From Alistipes sp. (GTDB lineage Bacteria; Bacteroidota; Bacteroidia; Bacteroidales; Rikenellaceae), in contig NZ_JAHHQJ010000004.1 of assembly GCF_020026455.1 (NCBI RefSeq), positions 62,001-126,000 of the forward strand: a stretch of 64,000 nt of DNA. Reading direction: 5' to 3'. Position numbers and translations under genes: made by a program. Positions 24,671-33,337 of this stretch are shown here, piece by piece. Each line of letters begins with the position of its first letter. Within the stretch, counting starts at the first letter, position 1. Under the pieces are notes generated by a model. It did not search any database and was not told the DNA's origin. It worked only from the letters and a program-made list of their open reading frames with translations.

Positions 24671-25501
24671 ATGGATTACACCGTCCTCCATATCGCCGTC
24701 TCCGACGACGAGCAGGCTGAAATACTGACCGCCGAACTGGCCGATTTCCCGTTCGAGAGTTTCGAAAACGATGACGGCCTGCTGAAAGCCTACATTCCTG
24801 CCGCGCAGCTCTCCGGCTGCAAGACCGATGTCGACACCCTGCTGGCAAGCCACGGGATCGAAAGGCATTATGAAGTCATCCGCCCCCGGAACTGGAACGC
24901 CACCTGGGAGAGCAATTTCCCGCCGGTCAACGTCGAAGGACGCCTGCGCATCCGCGCCCCGTTCCACGATCCGGCTCCCGCAGGGGAAATGGAAGCGGTC
25001 ATACTCCCCCGGATGTCGTTCGGCACGGGACACCACGCCACCACGTGGCTCATGTCGCGCACGGTGCTCGACCTCGGGGTTGCAGGCCGCACGGGACTCG
25101 ACATGGGCAGCGGCACGGGTGTACTGGCGATCGTCGCCGCCAAATGCGGCGCGGCGCATGTCGACGCCGTGGACATCGACGACTGGGCGGACGAAAACTG
25201 CCGTGAAAACGTCGCCGCGAATGGCGTTGCGGACCGGGTCGAACCACTGCTGGGCGACGCCGGGCGAATTGCCGGGCGCCGCTACGACTTCATTCTAGCC
25301 AATATCAACCGCAACATTCTCGTGGCCGACATGCCGGCCTATGCCGCGGCGCTGGCTCCGGGCGGCGACCTGGTGATGAGCGGTTTTCTCGAAGCGGACA
25401 CCGCGGCCGTGACATCCGCGGCCGCACAACTGGGACTGGAGACCGTCGCAACCGAAATCCGCGAGGGCTGGATGCTGGTCCGTGTGAAAAAGAGGCCGTG
25501 A
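24671..25501 (+). CDS. prmA: Ribosomal protein L11 methyltransferase
   Basis: 276 residues. N-terminal substrate-recognition domain, then a SAM domain with ILPRMSFGTGHHATTWLM, LDMGSGTGVLAIVAAKCGA and the NPPY-like LANINRNIL. It methylates lysines and the N-terminus of L11. The start ATG is well placed after its promoter. The stop overlaps the recO GTG by 4 bases. Confidence 0.95.
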   Translation: MDYTVLHIAVSDDEQAEILTAELADFPFESFENDDGLLKAYIPAAQLSGCKTDVDTLLASHGIERHYEVIRPRNWNATWESNFPPVNVEGRLRIRAPFHDPAPAGEMEAVILPRMSFGTGHHATTWLMSRTVLDLGVAGRTGLDMGSGTGVLAIVAAKCGAAHVDAVDIDDWADENCRENVAANGVADRVEPLLGDAGRIAGRRYDFILANINRNILVADMPAYAAALAPGGDLVMSGFLEADTAAVTSAAAQLGLETVATEIREGWMLVRVKKRP

Positions 25502-26223
25502 AAACCTACAAGGGCCGCGGCATTGTGCTGCATACGCTCAAATACGGCGACACGTCGCTGGTCGCCTACCTGCTGACCGATGTCGGCGGCCGCCGCAGCT
25601 ACATGGTGCAGGGGGTTCGCAGCCGCAGCGGCCGGGGTTCGAAACTGGCGCTGTTCCAGCCGATGTTTCCCGTCGAGTTCGAGGGCCTCGAATCGCCGCG
25701 GCAGCAGATGGACCGTTTCAAGGAGGTGCGTGCGGGATTCGTGCTGCAAAGTCTTCCGTTCGACGTCCGAAAATCGACGATGGCACTGTTTATGGCCGAG
25801 GTTTTGTACCGTCTCGTTCGGGAGAGCGAGCCGAACGAAGCGCTTTTCGAGTTCGTGTGGGGTTCGGCCGCGGCACTGGACGCCATGGACGAAGGAGTCT
25901 CGAATTTCCACCTCTGGTTCCTGGCCAACCTGAGCCGTCTGCTGGGCTTTCGCCCCGGCAACGGCTATATGCCGGGAGCGTGGTTCGACATCCGCGAGGG
26001 GCTGTATACGTCCGTGTGCCCGGCACATCCCGGAGTGATGAGCCGCGAGTGCGCCGGTCTGCTGGCGAAGATGCTCTCCTGCGACGTGCGCCATCTGGGC
26101 GACGTGGAGTTGAATCGCGACCGGCGGTCGGAGTTCCTCAACGCCATGCTGGCCTATTTCGGCTACCACCTCGACGCCATCAGCGCCGTGCAGTCGGTAC
26201 ACATACTAAAAGAGGTATTTTGA
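25498..26223 (+). CDS. recO: DNA repair protein RecO
   Basis: 241 residues. N-terminal OB fold (about 1-80; YKGRGIVLHTLKYGDTSLVAYLLT) and a helical C-terminal domain. The zinc cysteines of some RecO proteins are reduced to scattered Cys (SVCPAHPG). It helps RecR load RecA on SSB-coated gaps. The start is GTG 25498, inside the prmA stop, so translation is coupled. Confidence 0.92.
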   Translation: MKTYKGRGIVLHTLKYGDTSLVAYLLTDVGGRRSYMVQGVRSRSGRGSKLALFQPMFPVEFEGLESPRQQMDRFKEVRAGFVLQSLPFDVRKSTMALFMAEVLYRLVRESEPNEALFEFVWGSAAALDAMDEGVSNFHLWFLANLSRLLGFRPGNGYMPGAWFDIREGLYTSVCPAHPGVMSRECAGLLAKMLSCDVRHLGDVELNRDRRSEFLNAMLAYFGYHLDAISAVQSVHILKEVF

Positions 26224-26256
26224 CGTTCGATTCAAAAGGAGAAAAGGGAAGAGACT

Positions 26257-26631
26257 ATGAGAAGAATGTTGCTTGCGGCCGCAGCGCTCGCCGTAGCGCT
26301 CGCCGCCTCGGCCCAGGAGCCGAAATTCGATTTCAGGCGCGACTCGACCCGCATGTCGGGGTTCACGATTCCCGATTCGCTGGCGCACATGTCTCCGTGG
26401 AAACCCGACTACAAGACAATGGCCCCAGTGAAGACCAAACCCGCGGTGTCGATGACCTCGGTGATGGTCATCCAGAAGGAGAACCTGCCCGCGCGCATCA
26501 CCGTCATCGACAACAATACGCTGCGGCTTGGACCGCACTTCTCCCTGTCGAACGGGCAGGCCTGGAACTGGAGCCCGTACCCCGACGCGTTTCTCGACGC
26601 GCGTACGCTTTCGTTCCCCCTGCCGCGGTAA
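26257..26631 (+). CDS. Small secreted protein, unknown
   Basis: 124 residues with a clear signal peptide (MRRMLLAAAALAVALAASAQ) cleaved near Ala19/Gln20. The mature part is about 105 residues, without cysteine. It has a recurring proline/aspartate pattern (IPDSLAHMSPWKPDY) and a GPHFSLSNGQAWNWSPYP segment. I recognize no family. It is 33 bases after recO and ends at a terminator, so it is probably the last gene of the prmA unit. Confidence 0.65.
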   Translation: MRRMLLAAAALAVALAASAQEPKFDFRRDSTRMSGFTIPDSLAHMSPWKPDYKTMAPVKTKPAVSMTSVMVIQKENLPARITVIDNNTLRLGPHFSLSNGQAWNWSPYPDAFLDARTLSFPLPR

Positions 26632-26661
26632 GGCCTCCGCAGGGCATTTCGGACGCGACCG

Positions 26662-26682
26662 GCCGGGCACGTCCGGCTTTTT
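26662..26682 (+). terminator. Terminator after the secreted-protein gene
   Basis: GCCGG (26662-26666) pairs with CCGGC (26673-26677) around a 6-base loop, followed by five T. It closes the prmA-recO-secreted protein unit. Confidence 0.65.
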
Positions 26683-26751
26683 ACGTATTTTCACGTATTG
26701 ATCCGAAGCGGCGAAATTCCGTACTTTGTACCTGGAAAAGAATTGCCGCTT

Positions 26752-27816
26752 ATGAAACCTATCCTTCTACTGATGTTATCGCTGCTCCCGCTCGGAGCAT
26801 TCGCCGAGGCATCGCCCCCCGCGCCCACGACAGACGAACCTACTATCGCCGAGCTGTCGGCCGAAATCGAGGATCTGAAAGCGAAGACCTCGACCTGGGA
26901 CAAGATCCTGGACCATCTGCCCAAAATCTCGGGCTACCTGCAGACCGGCTACGAATGGTCGGAAACCTCCTCGACCTTCTTCATCAAACGCATGTGCCTG
27001 AGTCTGACAGGCAACATCTCCAAAAAAATCGACTACCGCATGCAGGTCGATTTCTCCAGCCCGAGAATCATCGACGCCTACATCCGCTACCGGCCTTTCG
27101 AACAGCTGAATTTCCAGCTGGGAGAGTACAAACTGCCCTTCTCGATCGAGAATACCACCTACGCCCCCACCAAATACGAATTCATCGAATACCCGCTGTC
27201 GCTGCGCCGGCTGATGGGCTTCAACGACGTCTCCGGACTCTCGGCCACGGGCCGCGACATGGGCGCCATGCTCTACGGCGGGTTCTTCAACCGCAAAGGA
27301 TACAGCCTGCTGAGTTATAACCTCGGCGTGTTCAACGGCGAAGGTTTGAACATCAAAGACCAGAACAAATCCAAGGATTTTGTGGCGCGGCTGATGCTGC
27401 AGCCCGTCCGGGGATTGCAGATCGCCGGCTCCTACTATTGGGGCGAGTACGGCGCCGACTACCTCAAGCGCGTCCGCTACGGCGTGGGCGCCTGCTACGA
27501 CGAGGGGCAGTTGGTCCTGCGCGCCGAGTGGATTGCCGGCACGACGGGGATCCCCACGGGCGGCGAATTCGACAGCGGCGGCTGGTACGCCGTCGGCGGG
27601 TGGCGCGTGACGCCGTCGCTGATGCCCGTGGTGCGCTACGACACGTTCCTCGAAAACACCTCGGAGGACACATCGCGGCAGACCAACTACACGGCCGGAA
27701 TCGTGTGGCAGCCCCTGAAGTTCCTGCGCTGCCAGATCAACTACACCTACGAAGATTATGCATCCCACACCGACAATCGCAACGTGGTGTCGCTGATGCT
27801 CTCCGGACTTTTTTAA
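26752..27816 (+). CDS. OprO/OprP-type (phosphate-selective) porin
   Basis: 354 residues. Signal peptide ending near AFAEA, a short coiled coil (IAELSAEIEDLKAKTSTWDKI, about 35-55), then a barrel with alternating strands (YRMQVDFSSPRIIDAYIRYRPF, FQLGEYKLPFS) and a final aromatic LMLSGLF. The family name implies anion or phosphate selectivity, but the key lysines cannot be placed by eye. The ATG 26752 start fits the signal peptide; an in-frame start at 26698 lies within the region that should hold the promoter. The YeiH transporter gene follows 10 bases later. Confidence 0.85.
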   Translation: MKPILLLMLSLLPLGAFAEASPPAPTTDEPTIAELSAEIEDLKAKTSTWDKILDHLPKISGYLQTGYEWSETSSTFFIKRMCLSLTGNISKKIDYRMQVDFSSPRIIDAYIRYRPFEQLNFQLGEYKLPFSIENTTYAPTKYEFIEYPLSLRRLMGFNDVSGLSATGRDMGAMLYGGFFNRKGYSLLSYNLGVFNGEGLNIKDQNKSKDFVARLMLQPVRGLQIAGSYYWGEYGADYLKRVRYGVGACYDEGQLVLRAEWIAGTTGIPTGGEFDSGGWYAVGGWRVTPSLMPVVRYDTFLENTSEDTSRQTNYTAGIVWQPLKFLRCQINYTYEDYASHTDNRNVVSLMLSGLF

Positions 27817-27826
27817 TTGAATTGAC

Positions 27827-29107
27827 ATGAAAAACTTTTTCGAAAAACTCCGCGTCGAGGACTGGGTGGTGGTCTGGGTCTCGATCCCGCTGCTGCTGCT
27901 TGCGGCACTCATCCCCACCGACCTACCGCGTGTGCCCTCGACCCTTGTGGGCGAAGTGGCATGGTATAACATCGGCCTGCTGTTCGCCATCGTGCTGGTG
28001 GTGCTCTATGTCGGCAGCCTGATGCTGCGGCGCCCCCTCAAGGGAATCCTGCCGTCACTGGTCGTGATTTTCGCCATCTCGCTGCTGGCACAGGTTGTCG
28101 CCAAGATTCCGGAGGTGTCGTACTACGGCTTCGAATCGGTCTTCTTCTCGGTGCTGTTCGGACTGCTGATCCGCAACGTGTGGCACGTCCCCGCGTGGAT
28201 GAAACCCGCCATTCAGGGCGAGTTCTTCATCAAGATCGGCGTGGTGTGCCTCGGGGCCACGATCCTTTTCAGCGACGTGATGAAATCGGGGATTTTCGGA
28301 CTCGTGCAGGCCTGCCTCGTGGTGGCTGTCGTATGGTTTTTCGCCTTCCGGTTCTCGCGCCGCATGAAGGTCGACGAACGTTCGGCGATGATCCTTGCAA
28401 GCGGACTCTCGATCTGCGGAGTCTCGGCCGCGATCACCGCGGCCCGCGTGGTCGGGGGCGACAACCGAAAACTGCCCTACATCGTTTCGCTGGTGCTGAT
28501 CGTCGTCGTGCCGATGATCTACCTCATGCCGTGGCTGGCAAAACTGACCCTGCCCTACCTGTTCGCTCCCGAAGTGGCCGAGGAGGTCGCCGGGGCATGG
28601 ATCGGCGGCACGATCGACACCACGTCGGGCGTCGCGGCATCGAGCATGATCGTCGGCGAGGTCGCCAACCAGCACGCCGTGATCATCAAGGCGGCACAGA
28701 ACGTACTGATCGGCGTGGTGGCGTTCTTCATCGCGCTTTACCTCTCGACCCGCGGCGAAAAGGGCGGGCAGGCTCCCTCGCTGGGTATCGTGTGGGAGAA
28801 GTTCCCCAAATTCATCCTCGGATTCGTCGCCGCATCGCTTGTCTTCAGCATCTGCCAGTCGAACGGGCTCTTCACGCCGGGCAGCAACGGCAAGCTGATC
28901 GAACCGGGTATGGCGAAGATGTTCTCGACGATCTTCTTCTCACTGGCCTTCGTCTGCATCGGCCTCGACACGCGCCTCAAGGAGATCGTTTCGAAGGAGA
29001 ACCGCAACATCCTCCAGTCGTTCTTCGTGGCCCAGTCGTTCAATATCGTCGCGACGTTCCTCATCGCCTGCCTGCTCTTCGGGCTCCTCAAACCGGCACT
29101 TTCTTAA
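27827..29107 (+). CDS. YeiH-family putative sulfate exporter
   Basis: 426 residues with about 11 membrane helices. It has family landmarks GLLIRNV, GVVCLGATILFSDV, ASGLSICGVSAAITAARVV and GGTIDTTSGVAAS. Members are called putative sulfate or sulfonate exporters, with little direct proof. It is coupled with the porin gene (10-base gap), so the pair may move the same anion across both membranes. Ends at a strong bidirectional hairpin after about 180 bases of G-rich, repeat-like intergenic sequence. Confidence 0.85.
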   Translation: MKNFFEKLRVEDWVVVWVSIPLLLLAALIPTDLPRVPSTLVGEVAWYNIGLLFAIVLVVLYVGSLMLRRPLKGILPSLVVIFAISLLAQVVAKIPEVSYYGFESVFFSVLFGLLIRNVWHVPAWMKPAIQGEFFIKIGVVCLGATILFSDVMKSGIFGLVQACLVVAVVWFFAFRFSRRMKVDERSAMILASGLSICGVSAAITAARVVGGDNRKLPYIVSLVLIVVVPMIYLMPWLAKLTLPYLFAPEVAEEVAGAWIGGTIDTTSGVAASSMIVGEVANQHAVIIKAAQNVLIGVVAFFIALYLSTRGEKGGQAPSLGIVWEKFPKFILGFVAASLVFSICQSNGLFTPGSNGKLIEPGMAKMFSTIFFSLAFVCIGLDTRLKEIVSKENRNILQSFFVAQSFNIVATFLIACLLFGLLKPALS

Positions 29108-29289
29108 AGCTCCACCAAGTGCCGGGACAGAGGCGGAAGCAGACCGACAGAGGCTGAGATCGAGGCTGAAGCCGGGCAGACCGGGATCTTTCGGGATCGG
29201 GTCTTGCGCGACGGTCGTCCGAAAACCGGCTCCGGGAGAGGCTCGCCCTGTCGGAGAGCGTCATCCGCAAACACCACATCCGCATACAC

Positions 29290-29322
29290 CGAAAACCTCC
29301 CCTTTTGAAGGGGAGGTTTTCG
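29290..29322. terminator. Bidirectional terminator between yeiH-like gene and ygiQ
   Basis: A perfect 15-bp stem (29290-29304 with 29308-29322; core AAAACCTCCCCTT / AAGGGGAGGTTTT) has a 3-base loop. A- and T-runs on both arms let it act for both converging genes. Confidence 0.85.
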
Positions 29323-29375
29323 GCATAAGGAGAGAAGCCGCGGATCGGGAGCATTCGGGTGATCCCCGCCCGGGC

Positions 29376-31085
29376 TTACCGGAATCGTTTTCGGAAGAAA
29401 TAGGCTTTCTGCCGCCGCTTTTCGTCCTGCGACCGGGCGACATAGACTTTCTCGTGCGTATAGGGATTCTCGCCCGTGTAGAACATCACCGACGAGAGGG
29501 TCATCGGCGTGGGCGTGAGGTCCTGCACCTGCTCGAGGTTGAAGTGCATTTTCCCCAGCACCTTCTCCGACAGCGATTTCATGTCGCGCTCGGTGCATCC
29601 CGGATGCGAGGAGATGAAGTAAGGGATCAGCTGATAGGGCAGCTGTTCCCGGCGGCAGATGCGATGGAAGTCGGCGGTCAGCCCCTCGAAAAGCGCGAAC
29701 GGAGGTTTGCGCATCAGGCGCAGCACGTTATCCTCGGTGTGTTCGGGTGCCACTTTAAGTCGTCCCGAGGTGTGATACTTCAGCACCGTCTCCAGATAGG
29801 GCGAGCGGTCGAACAGATCGTAGCGGATGCCGCTGCCGATAAAGGCTTTCCTGATGCCTTTGACGGCGCGGATTTTTTCATACAGGGCCAACAGCGGCCG
29901 GTGGTCGTTGTCGAGATTGGGACACATCTTCGGGTGGAGGCACGACGCACGGCGGCATTTGCGGCACAGCTCCCGGTTGCGGCCGCCCATGCGGTACATG
30001 TTGGCCGAGGGGGCCCCGACATCCGAAAGATAACCCTTGAAACCGGGCGACTTCACGATGCGCTCCACCTCGGCGAGGATCGACCGCTCACTGCGCGAAT
30101 TGATGAACTTGCCCTGGTGGGCCGAAATGGTGCAGAACGAACAGCCGCCGAAGCATCCGCGGTGAATGTTGACCGAATGACGGATCATCTCCCAGGCCGG
30201 GATCTCCCCCTTGCCCGTGTAACGCGGATGCGGGGCACGCTCGTAGGGAAGGTCGAACGAATGGTCCAGCTCCTCGGTCGTGAGTGTCGTGTTGGCGGGC
30301 GTCACGACTACATACCGGTCGCCGACGGCCTCCACAAGCGTCGCCGTAGGCTCCATCAGGTTGCTCTGGGTCTCGATGACGGTGAAATTCTCCCCGAAGG
30401 CGGCCTTGTCGCCGACGCACTCCTCGTAGCTGCGGAGGCGGATCGTCGTGGCGGGATCGAGCCGCGCGACATAGTTTTCGTCGGAGAGGAAGGCCACCTG
30501 CCGGATCTTGCGCAGCAGTTTGGCGTTATAGCCGTTGCGCATGGCCCGGGCTACCTGCTGCACGACCCGCTCGCCCATGCCGTAGATCAGGAGATCAGCC
30601 CCCGATTCGGCCAGGATGGAGGGTTTCAGCGCATTGCTCCAGTAGTCGTAGTGGGTCAGGCGGCGCAGCGAGGCTTCGATGCCCCCGATGACCACCGGGA
30701 CATGAGGGTAGAGGCGTTTGAGGATTTGCGAGTAGACCGTCACGGCGTAGTCGGGACGGAAACCCGCCTTGCCGCCGGGCGTGTAGGCGTCGTCGTGACG
30801 CAGGCGGAGGTTGGCGGTGTAATGGTTGACCATCGAGTCCATCGAGCCGCCCGAAATGCCGAAAAAGAGGCGCGGCATGCCCAGTTTCCGAAAGTCGCGC
30901 AGGTCGTCGCGCCAGTTGGGCTGGGGGACGATCGCCACACGGTAGCCCTCGGCTTCGAGCAGACGCCCCACGACGGCCGCCCCGAAAGCCGGGTGGTCGA
31001 TGTAGGCGTCGCCCGAGAAGAGGATTACGTCGAGCTGTTCCCATCCGCGTTCGCGGACCTCCTTGATCGTGGTCGGTAAAAACAA
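29376..31085 (-). CDS. YgiQ family radical SAM protein
   Basis: 569 residues. N-terminal B12-like/UPF0313 domain (DVILFSGDAYIDHPAFG), then the radical SAM core with the cluster motif CFGGCSFC near 315 and more cysteines (CRKCRRASCLHPKMC near 375). The reaction is unknown. The start is TTG 31085: it gives MFLPTTIKEV, the family beginning, and the frame upstream meets a stop after three codons with no ATG. rluD lies 200 bases upstream on the same strand; the gap between holds no gene. Confidence 0.9.
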   Translation of the reverse strand: MFLPTTIKEVRERGWEQLDVILFSGDAYIDHPAFGAAVVGRLLEAEGYRVAIVPQPNWRDDLRDFRKLGMPRLFFGISGGSMDSMVNHYTANLRLRHDDAYTPGGKAGFRPDYAVTVYSQILKRLYPHVPVVIGGIEASLRRLTHYDYWSNALKPSILAESGADLLIYGMGERVVQQVARAMRNGYNAKLLRKIRQVAFLSDENYVARLDPATTIRLRSYEECVGDKAAFGENFTVIETQSNLMEPTATLVEAVGDRYVVVTPANTTLTTEELDHSFDLPYERAPHPRYTGKGEIPAWEMIRHSVNIHRGCFGGCSFCTISAHQGKFINSRSERSILAEVERIVKSPGFKGYLSDVGAPSANMYRMGGRNRELCRKCRRASCLHPKMCPNLDNDHRPLLALYEKIRAVKGIRKAFIGSGIRYDLFDRSPYLETVLKYHTSGRLKVAPEHTEDNVLRLMRKPPFALFEGLTADFHRICRREQLPYQLIPYFISSHPGCTERDMKSLSEKVLGKMHFNLEQVQDLTPTPMTLSSVMFYTGENPYTHEKVYVARSQDEKRRQKAYFFRKRFR

Positions 31086-31285
31086 GATTGTATGTTATTT
31101 TGTTCGGTTACTGTTGCTTTTCGTTCGTTCGCCGCCGTTCGCCTCCCTGCCGCGGGCAAGGCCGCCCTCCCGACCGCAGCGGCAGGCGCATGCAGCCGCC
31201 CGCAAAGCCGGGCCGCCACGCATCGCCGAGGACCGTCGACCGCATCCGAAAGAGCTTGCGCCCCGCGTCCGGAGAGGGGGAGGCA

Positions 31286-32371
31286 TCAATCATCCCCGTT
31301 TTCCCGGGCCGCAGAAGTGTAAACATCCCACTTGGCCAGCAGGGACCGGAAATCGTCCGGGAGCGGACTTTCGAACAACACGTTTTCGTGCGTCGCGGGG
31401 TGTTCGAAGCCCAGCAGGCGGGCATGCAGCGCGTGGCGCGGCATCACCGCGAAGCAGTTCTCGATGAACTGCCGGTATTTGGCAAAGGTCGTGCCCTTGA
31501 GGATGCGGTCGCCGCCATAGCGTTCGTCGTTGAACAGCGGGTGCCCGATCCATGCCATGTGGACGCGGATCTGATGCGTGCGCCCCGTTTCGAGACGGCA
31601 CTCCACCAAGGTCACATAGCCGTAGCGCCGCAGCACCTTCCAGTGCGTCACGGCATGCTTGCCCTCCGATCCGTCGGCGAAGACGAACATCTTCTGCCGG
31701 TCGCGGGGACTGCGCCCGATGTTGCCCGTGATCGTCCCCTCGTCCTCCTCGAAATTACCCCACACCAGGGCCACATAGCGGCGCAGGATCGTGTGGTCGA
31801 AAAACTGTTTGGCCAGCCGCGCGTGGGTCTGCTCGTCCTTGGCGATCACCAGCAGTCCCGAGGTGTTCTTGTCGATGCGGTGCACCAGCCCCGCGCGGTT
31901 CTGCTCCTCGGCCGGGATTCCCTGCCGGTTGAGGTGGTACATCAGCGCGTTGACCAGCGTGCCGCTGTAATTGCCCACCCCCGGATGCACGACCAGACCG
32001 GCCGGTTTGTCGACCAGCAGCAGCCACTTGTCTTCGTAGGGGATGTCGAGCGGAATATCTTCGGCGACGAGTTCCACCTCGCGCCGCGGGTAGGGCATCA
32101 CGATCCGGATGAGGTCCAGCGGCTTGACCTTGTAGCTCGACTTGGCCGCCTTGCCGTTGACGAGGATGTTCCCGCTGTCGGCCGCTGCCTGAATGCGGTT
32201 GCGCGAGCAGTGCTCCATCCTCACGGTCAGGAATTTGTCCAGCCGCATGGGGGTTTGGCCCTTGTCGACCGTCACCGCAAAGTGTTCGTAGAGGCCCGCT
32301 TCTTCTTCGTCCTCCGCATCCGCCGGAACGCCATCCAGTTCCGGGTCGTCAATGGGGTATCTGTCGGTCAT
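31286..32371 (-). CDS. rluD: RluA/RluD-family 23S rRNA pseudouridine synthase
   Basis: 361 residues. An acidic N-terminus of about 30 residues, an S4 domain (about 40-100; MRLDKFLTVRMEHCSRNRI) and the catalytic domain with Asp167 in HRIDKNTSG, then LETGRTHQIRVH. It isomerizes uridines of 23S rRNA; RluD-type specificity (H69) is the likely one. Its ATG shares one base with the stop of the PASTA gene upstream, so they are coupled. Confidence 0.92.
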   Translation of the reverse strand: MTDRYPIDDPELDGVPADAEDEEEAGLYEHFAVTVDKGQTPMRLDKFLTVRMEHCSRNRIQAAADSGNILVNGKAAKSSYKVKPLDLIRIVMPYPRREVELVAEDIPLDIPYEDKWLLLVDKPAGLVVHPGVGNYSGTLVNALMYHLNRQGIPAEEQNRAGLVHRIDKNTSGLLVIAKDEQTHARLAKQFFDHTILRRYVALVWGNFEEDEGTITGNIGRSPRDRQKMFVFADGSEGKHAVTHWKVLRRYGYVTLVECRLETGRTHQIRVHMAWIGHPLFNDERYGGDRILKGTTFAKYRQFIENCFAVMPRHALHARLLGFEHPATHENVLFESPLPDDFRSLLAKWDVYTSAARENGDD

Positions 32372-33327
32372 CAGTCGAAAAATCCCTCGTTATCGTTTGC
32401 AGACGGTTCCTCGGCGGGCTGCACCGAGGCATCCTCCAGAAGCGTCCGGGCGAGCGAGTCGGCCCGCAGTTGCTCCGCGGCCCGGCGCTCTGCGGCGGCA
32501 GCGGCAGCCTGCTTCTCGGCCTCGGCCCGGTAGCGGGAGAGTTTCTTCCCGTCGAGCGTCAGCCGCAGGTTGACCTTCGCGCCCAGCACTGCGCTGCGCT
32601 CGGCACCCGGTGTCTGGATGTAGACGCGCGTATCCTTCTGGTTGAGCAGGTTGACCCCTTCGTCGAAATCCACGCGCCCGACGTTGAGTCCCAGTTCCCA
32701 GAGGCGGCCCTTGGCCTGCGCCAACGGCATCCCCACCAGCCGCGGCACGATCGTCGTGCCGTAGTCCTCCTCGACTCCCACATAGAGCGTCACGCCGGAA
32801 CCCATTTCGGCCTCCATGCGGGTTGCGGGACCCACGGGTTTGCCGTCGCAATACTCCTCCAGCACGTAGTTCGTGGCCATATCGGGCCGGTAGACCAGCT
32901 CGGCGATCTCCAGTCCGGCGATTTCGAGCATGTTCTTGGCCTGCCGCAGCGATCGCCCGGCCACGTAGGGCACGGGGACCATCTTCTGGCGGAAGGAGTT
33001 GATCGTGATGTAGACCGTGCGTCCGGGTTTCACCTCGACGCCCCCTTCGGGCAGCTGGTCGAGGACGATGCCCCCTTCGTAGGCGGGGACGAACAGCGAG
33101 TCGTTGATGTGCAGCTGCAGGTCGTGTCTGCGGGCGATGCTCCGGGCCTCGTCGAGCGGCACGCCCGAGAAGTCGGGCACGGTGCGCCGTGCGCCGTGGC
33201 ATGTGCCCAGTTGCATGAGAAAGTGCGCAGCGACGGCCATCGCGAGGATGATCGCCGCAATCAGCGTGAGGTTCCACAGCAGCGGATGCCGCCGGAGCCG
33301 GGACAGGTAATTCTGGGGTTTCTCCAT
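32371..33327 (-). CDS. Membrane-anchored PASTA-domain protein
   Basis: 318 residues. A basic N-terminus, one membrane helix (about 16-40), then three PASTA repeats (about 47-112, 115-184, 190-259) and an Ala/Glu coiled coil (about 263-295). There is no kinase or transpeptidase domain. PASTA domains bind peptidoglycan fragments or partner proteins. The pair with rluD is conserved in Bacteroidales. ATG 33327 (MEKPQNYLSRL) is chosen because the upstream extension lies over the LptF/G gene. Its real role is unknown. Confidence 0.88.
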   Translation of the reverse strand: MEKPQNYLSRLRRHPLLWNLTLIAAIILAMAVAAHFLMQLGTCHGARRTVPDFSGVPLDEARSIARRHDLQLHINDSLFVPAYEGGIVLDQLPEGGVEVKPGRTVYITINSFRQKMVPVPYVAGRSLRQAKNMLEIAGLEIAELVYRPDMATNYVLEEYCDGKPVGPATRMEAEMGSGVTLYVGVEEDYGTTIVPRLVGMPLAQAKGRLWELGLNVGRVDFDEGVNLLNQKDTRVYIQTPGAERSAVLGAKVNLRLTLDGKKLSRYRAEAEKQAAAAAAERRAAEQLRADSLARTLLEDASVQPAEEPSANDNEGFFD

Positions 33328-33337
33328 AGATCGCAGG

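Noticed and set aside
29113..29285. G-rich repeat-like sequence after the YeiH gene
   Set aside because: Motifs such as GACAGAGGC and GCAGACCG recur only loosely; too weak to list as a repeat.
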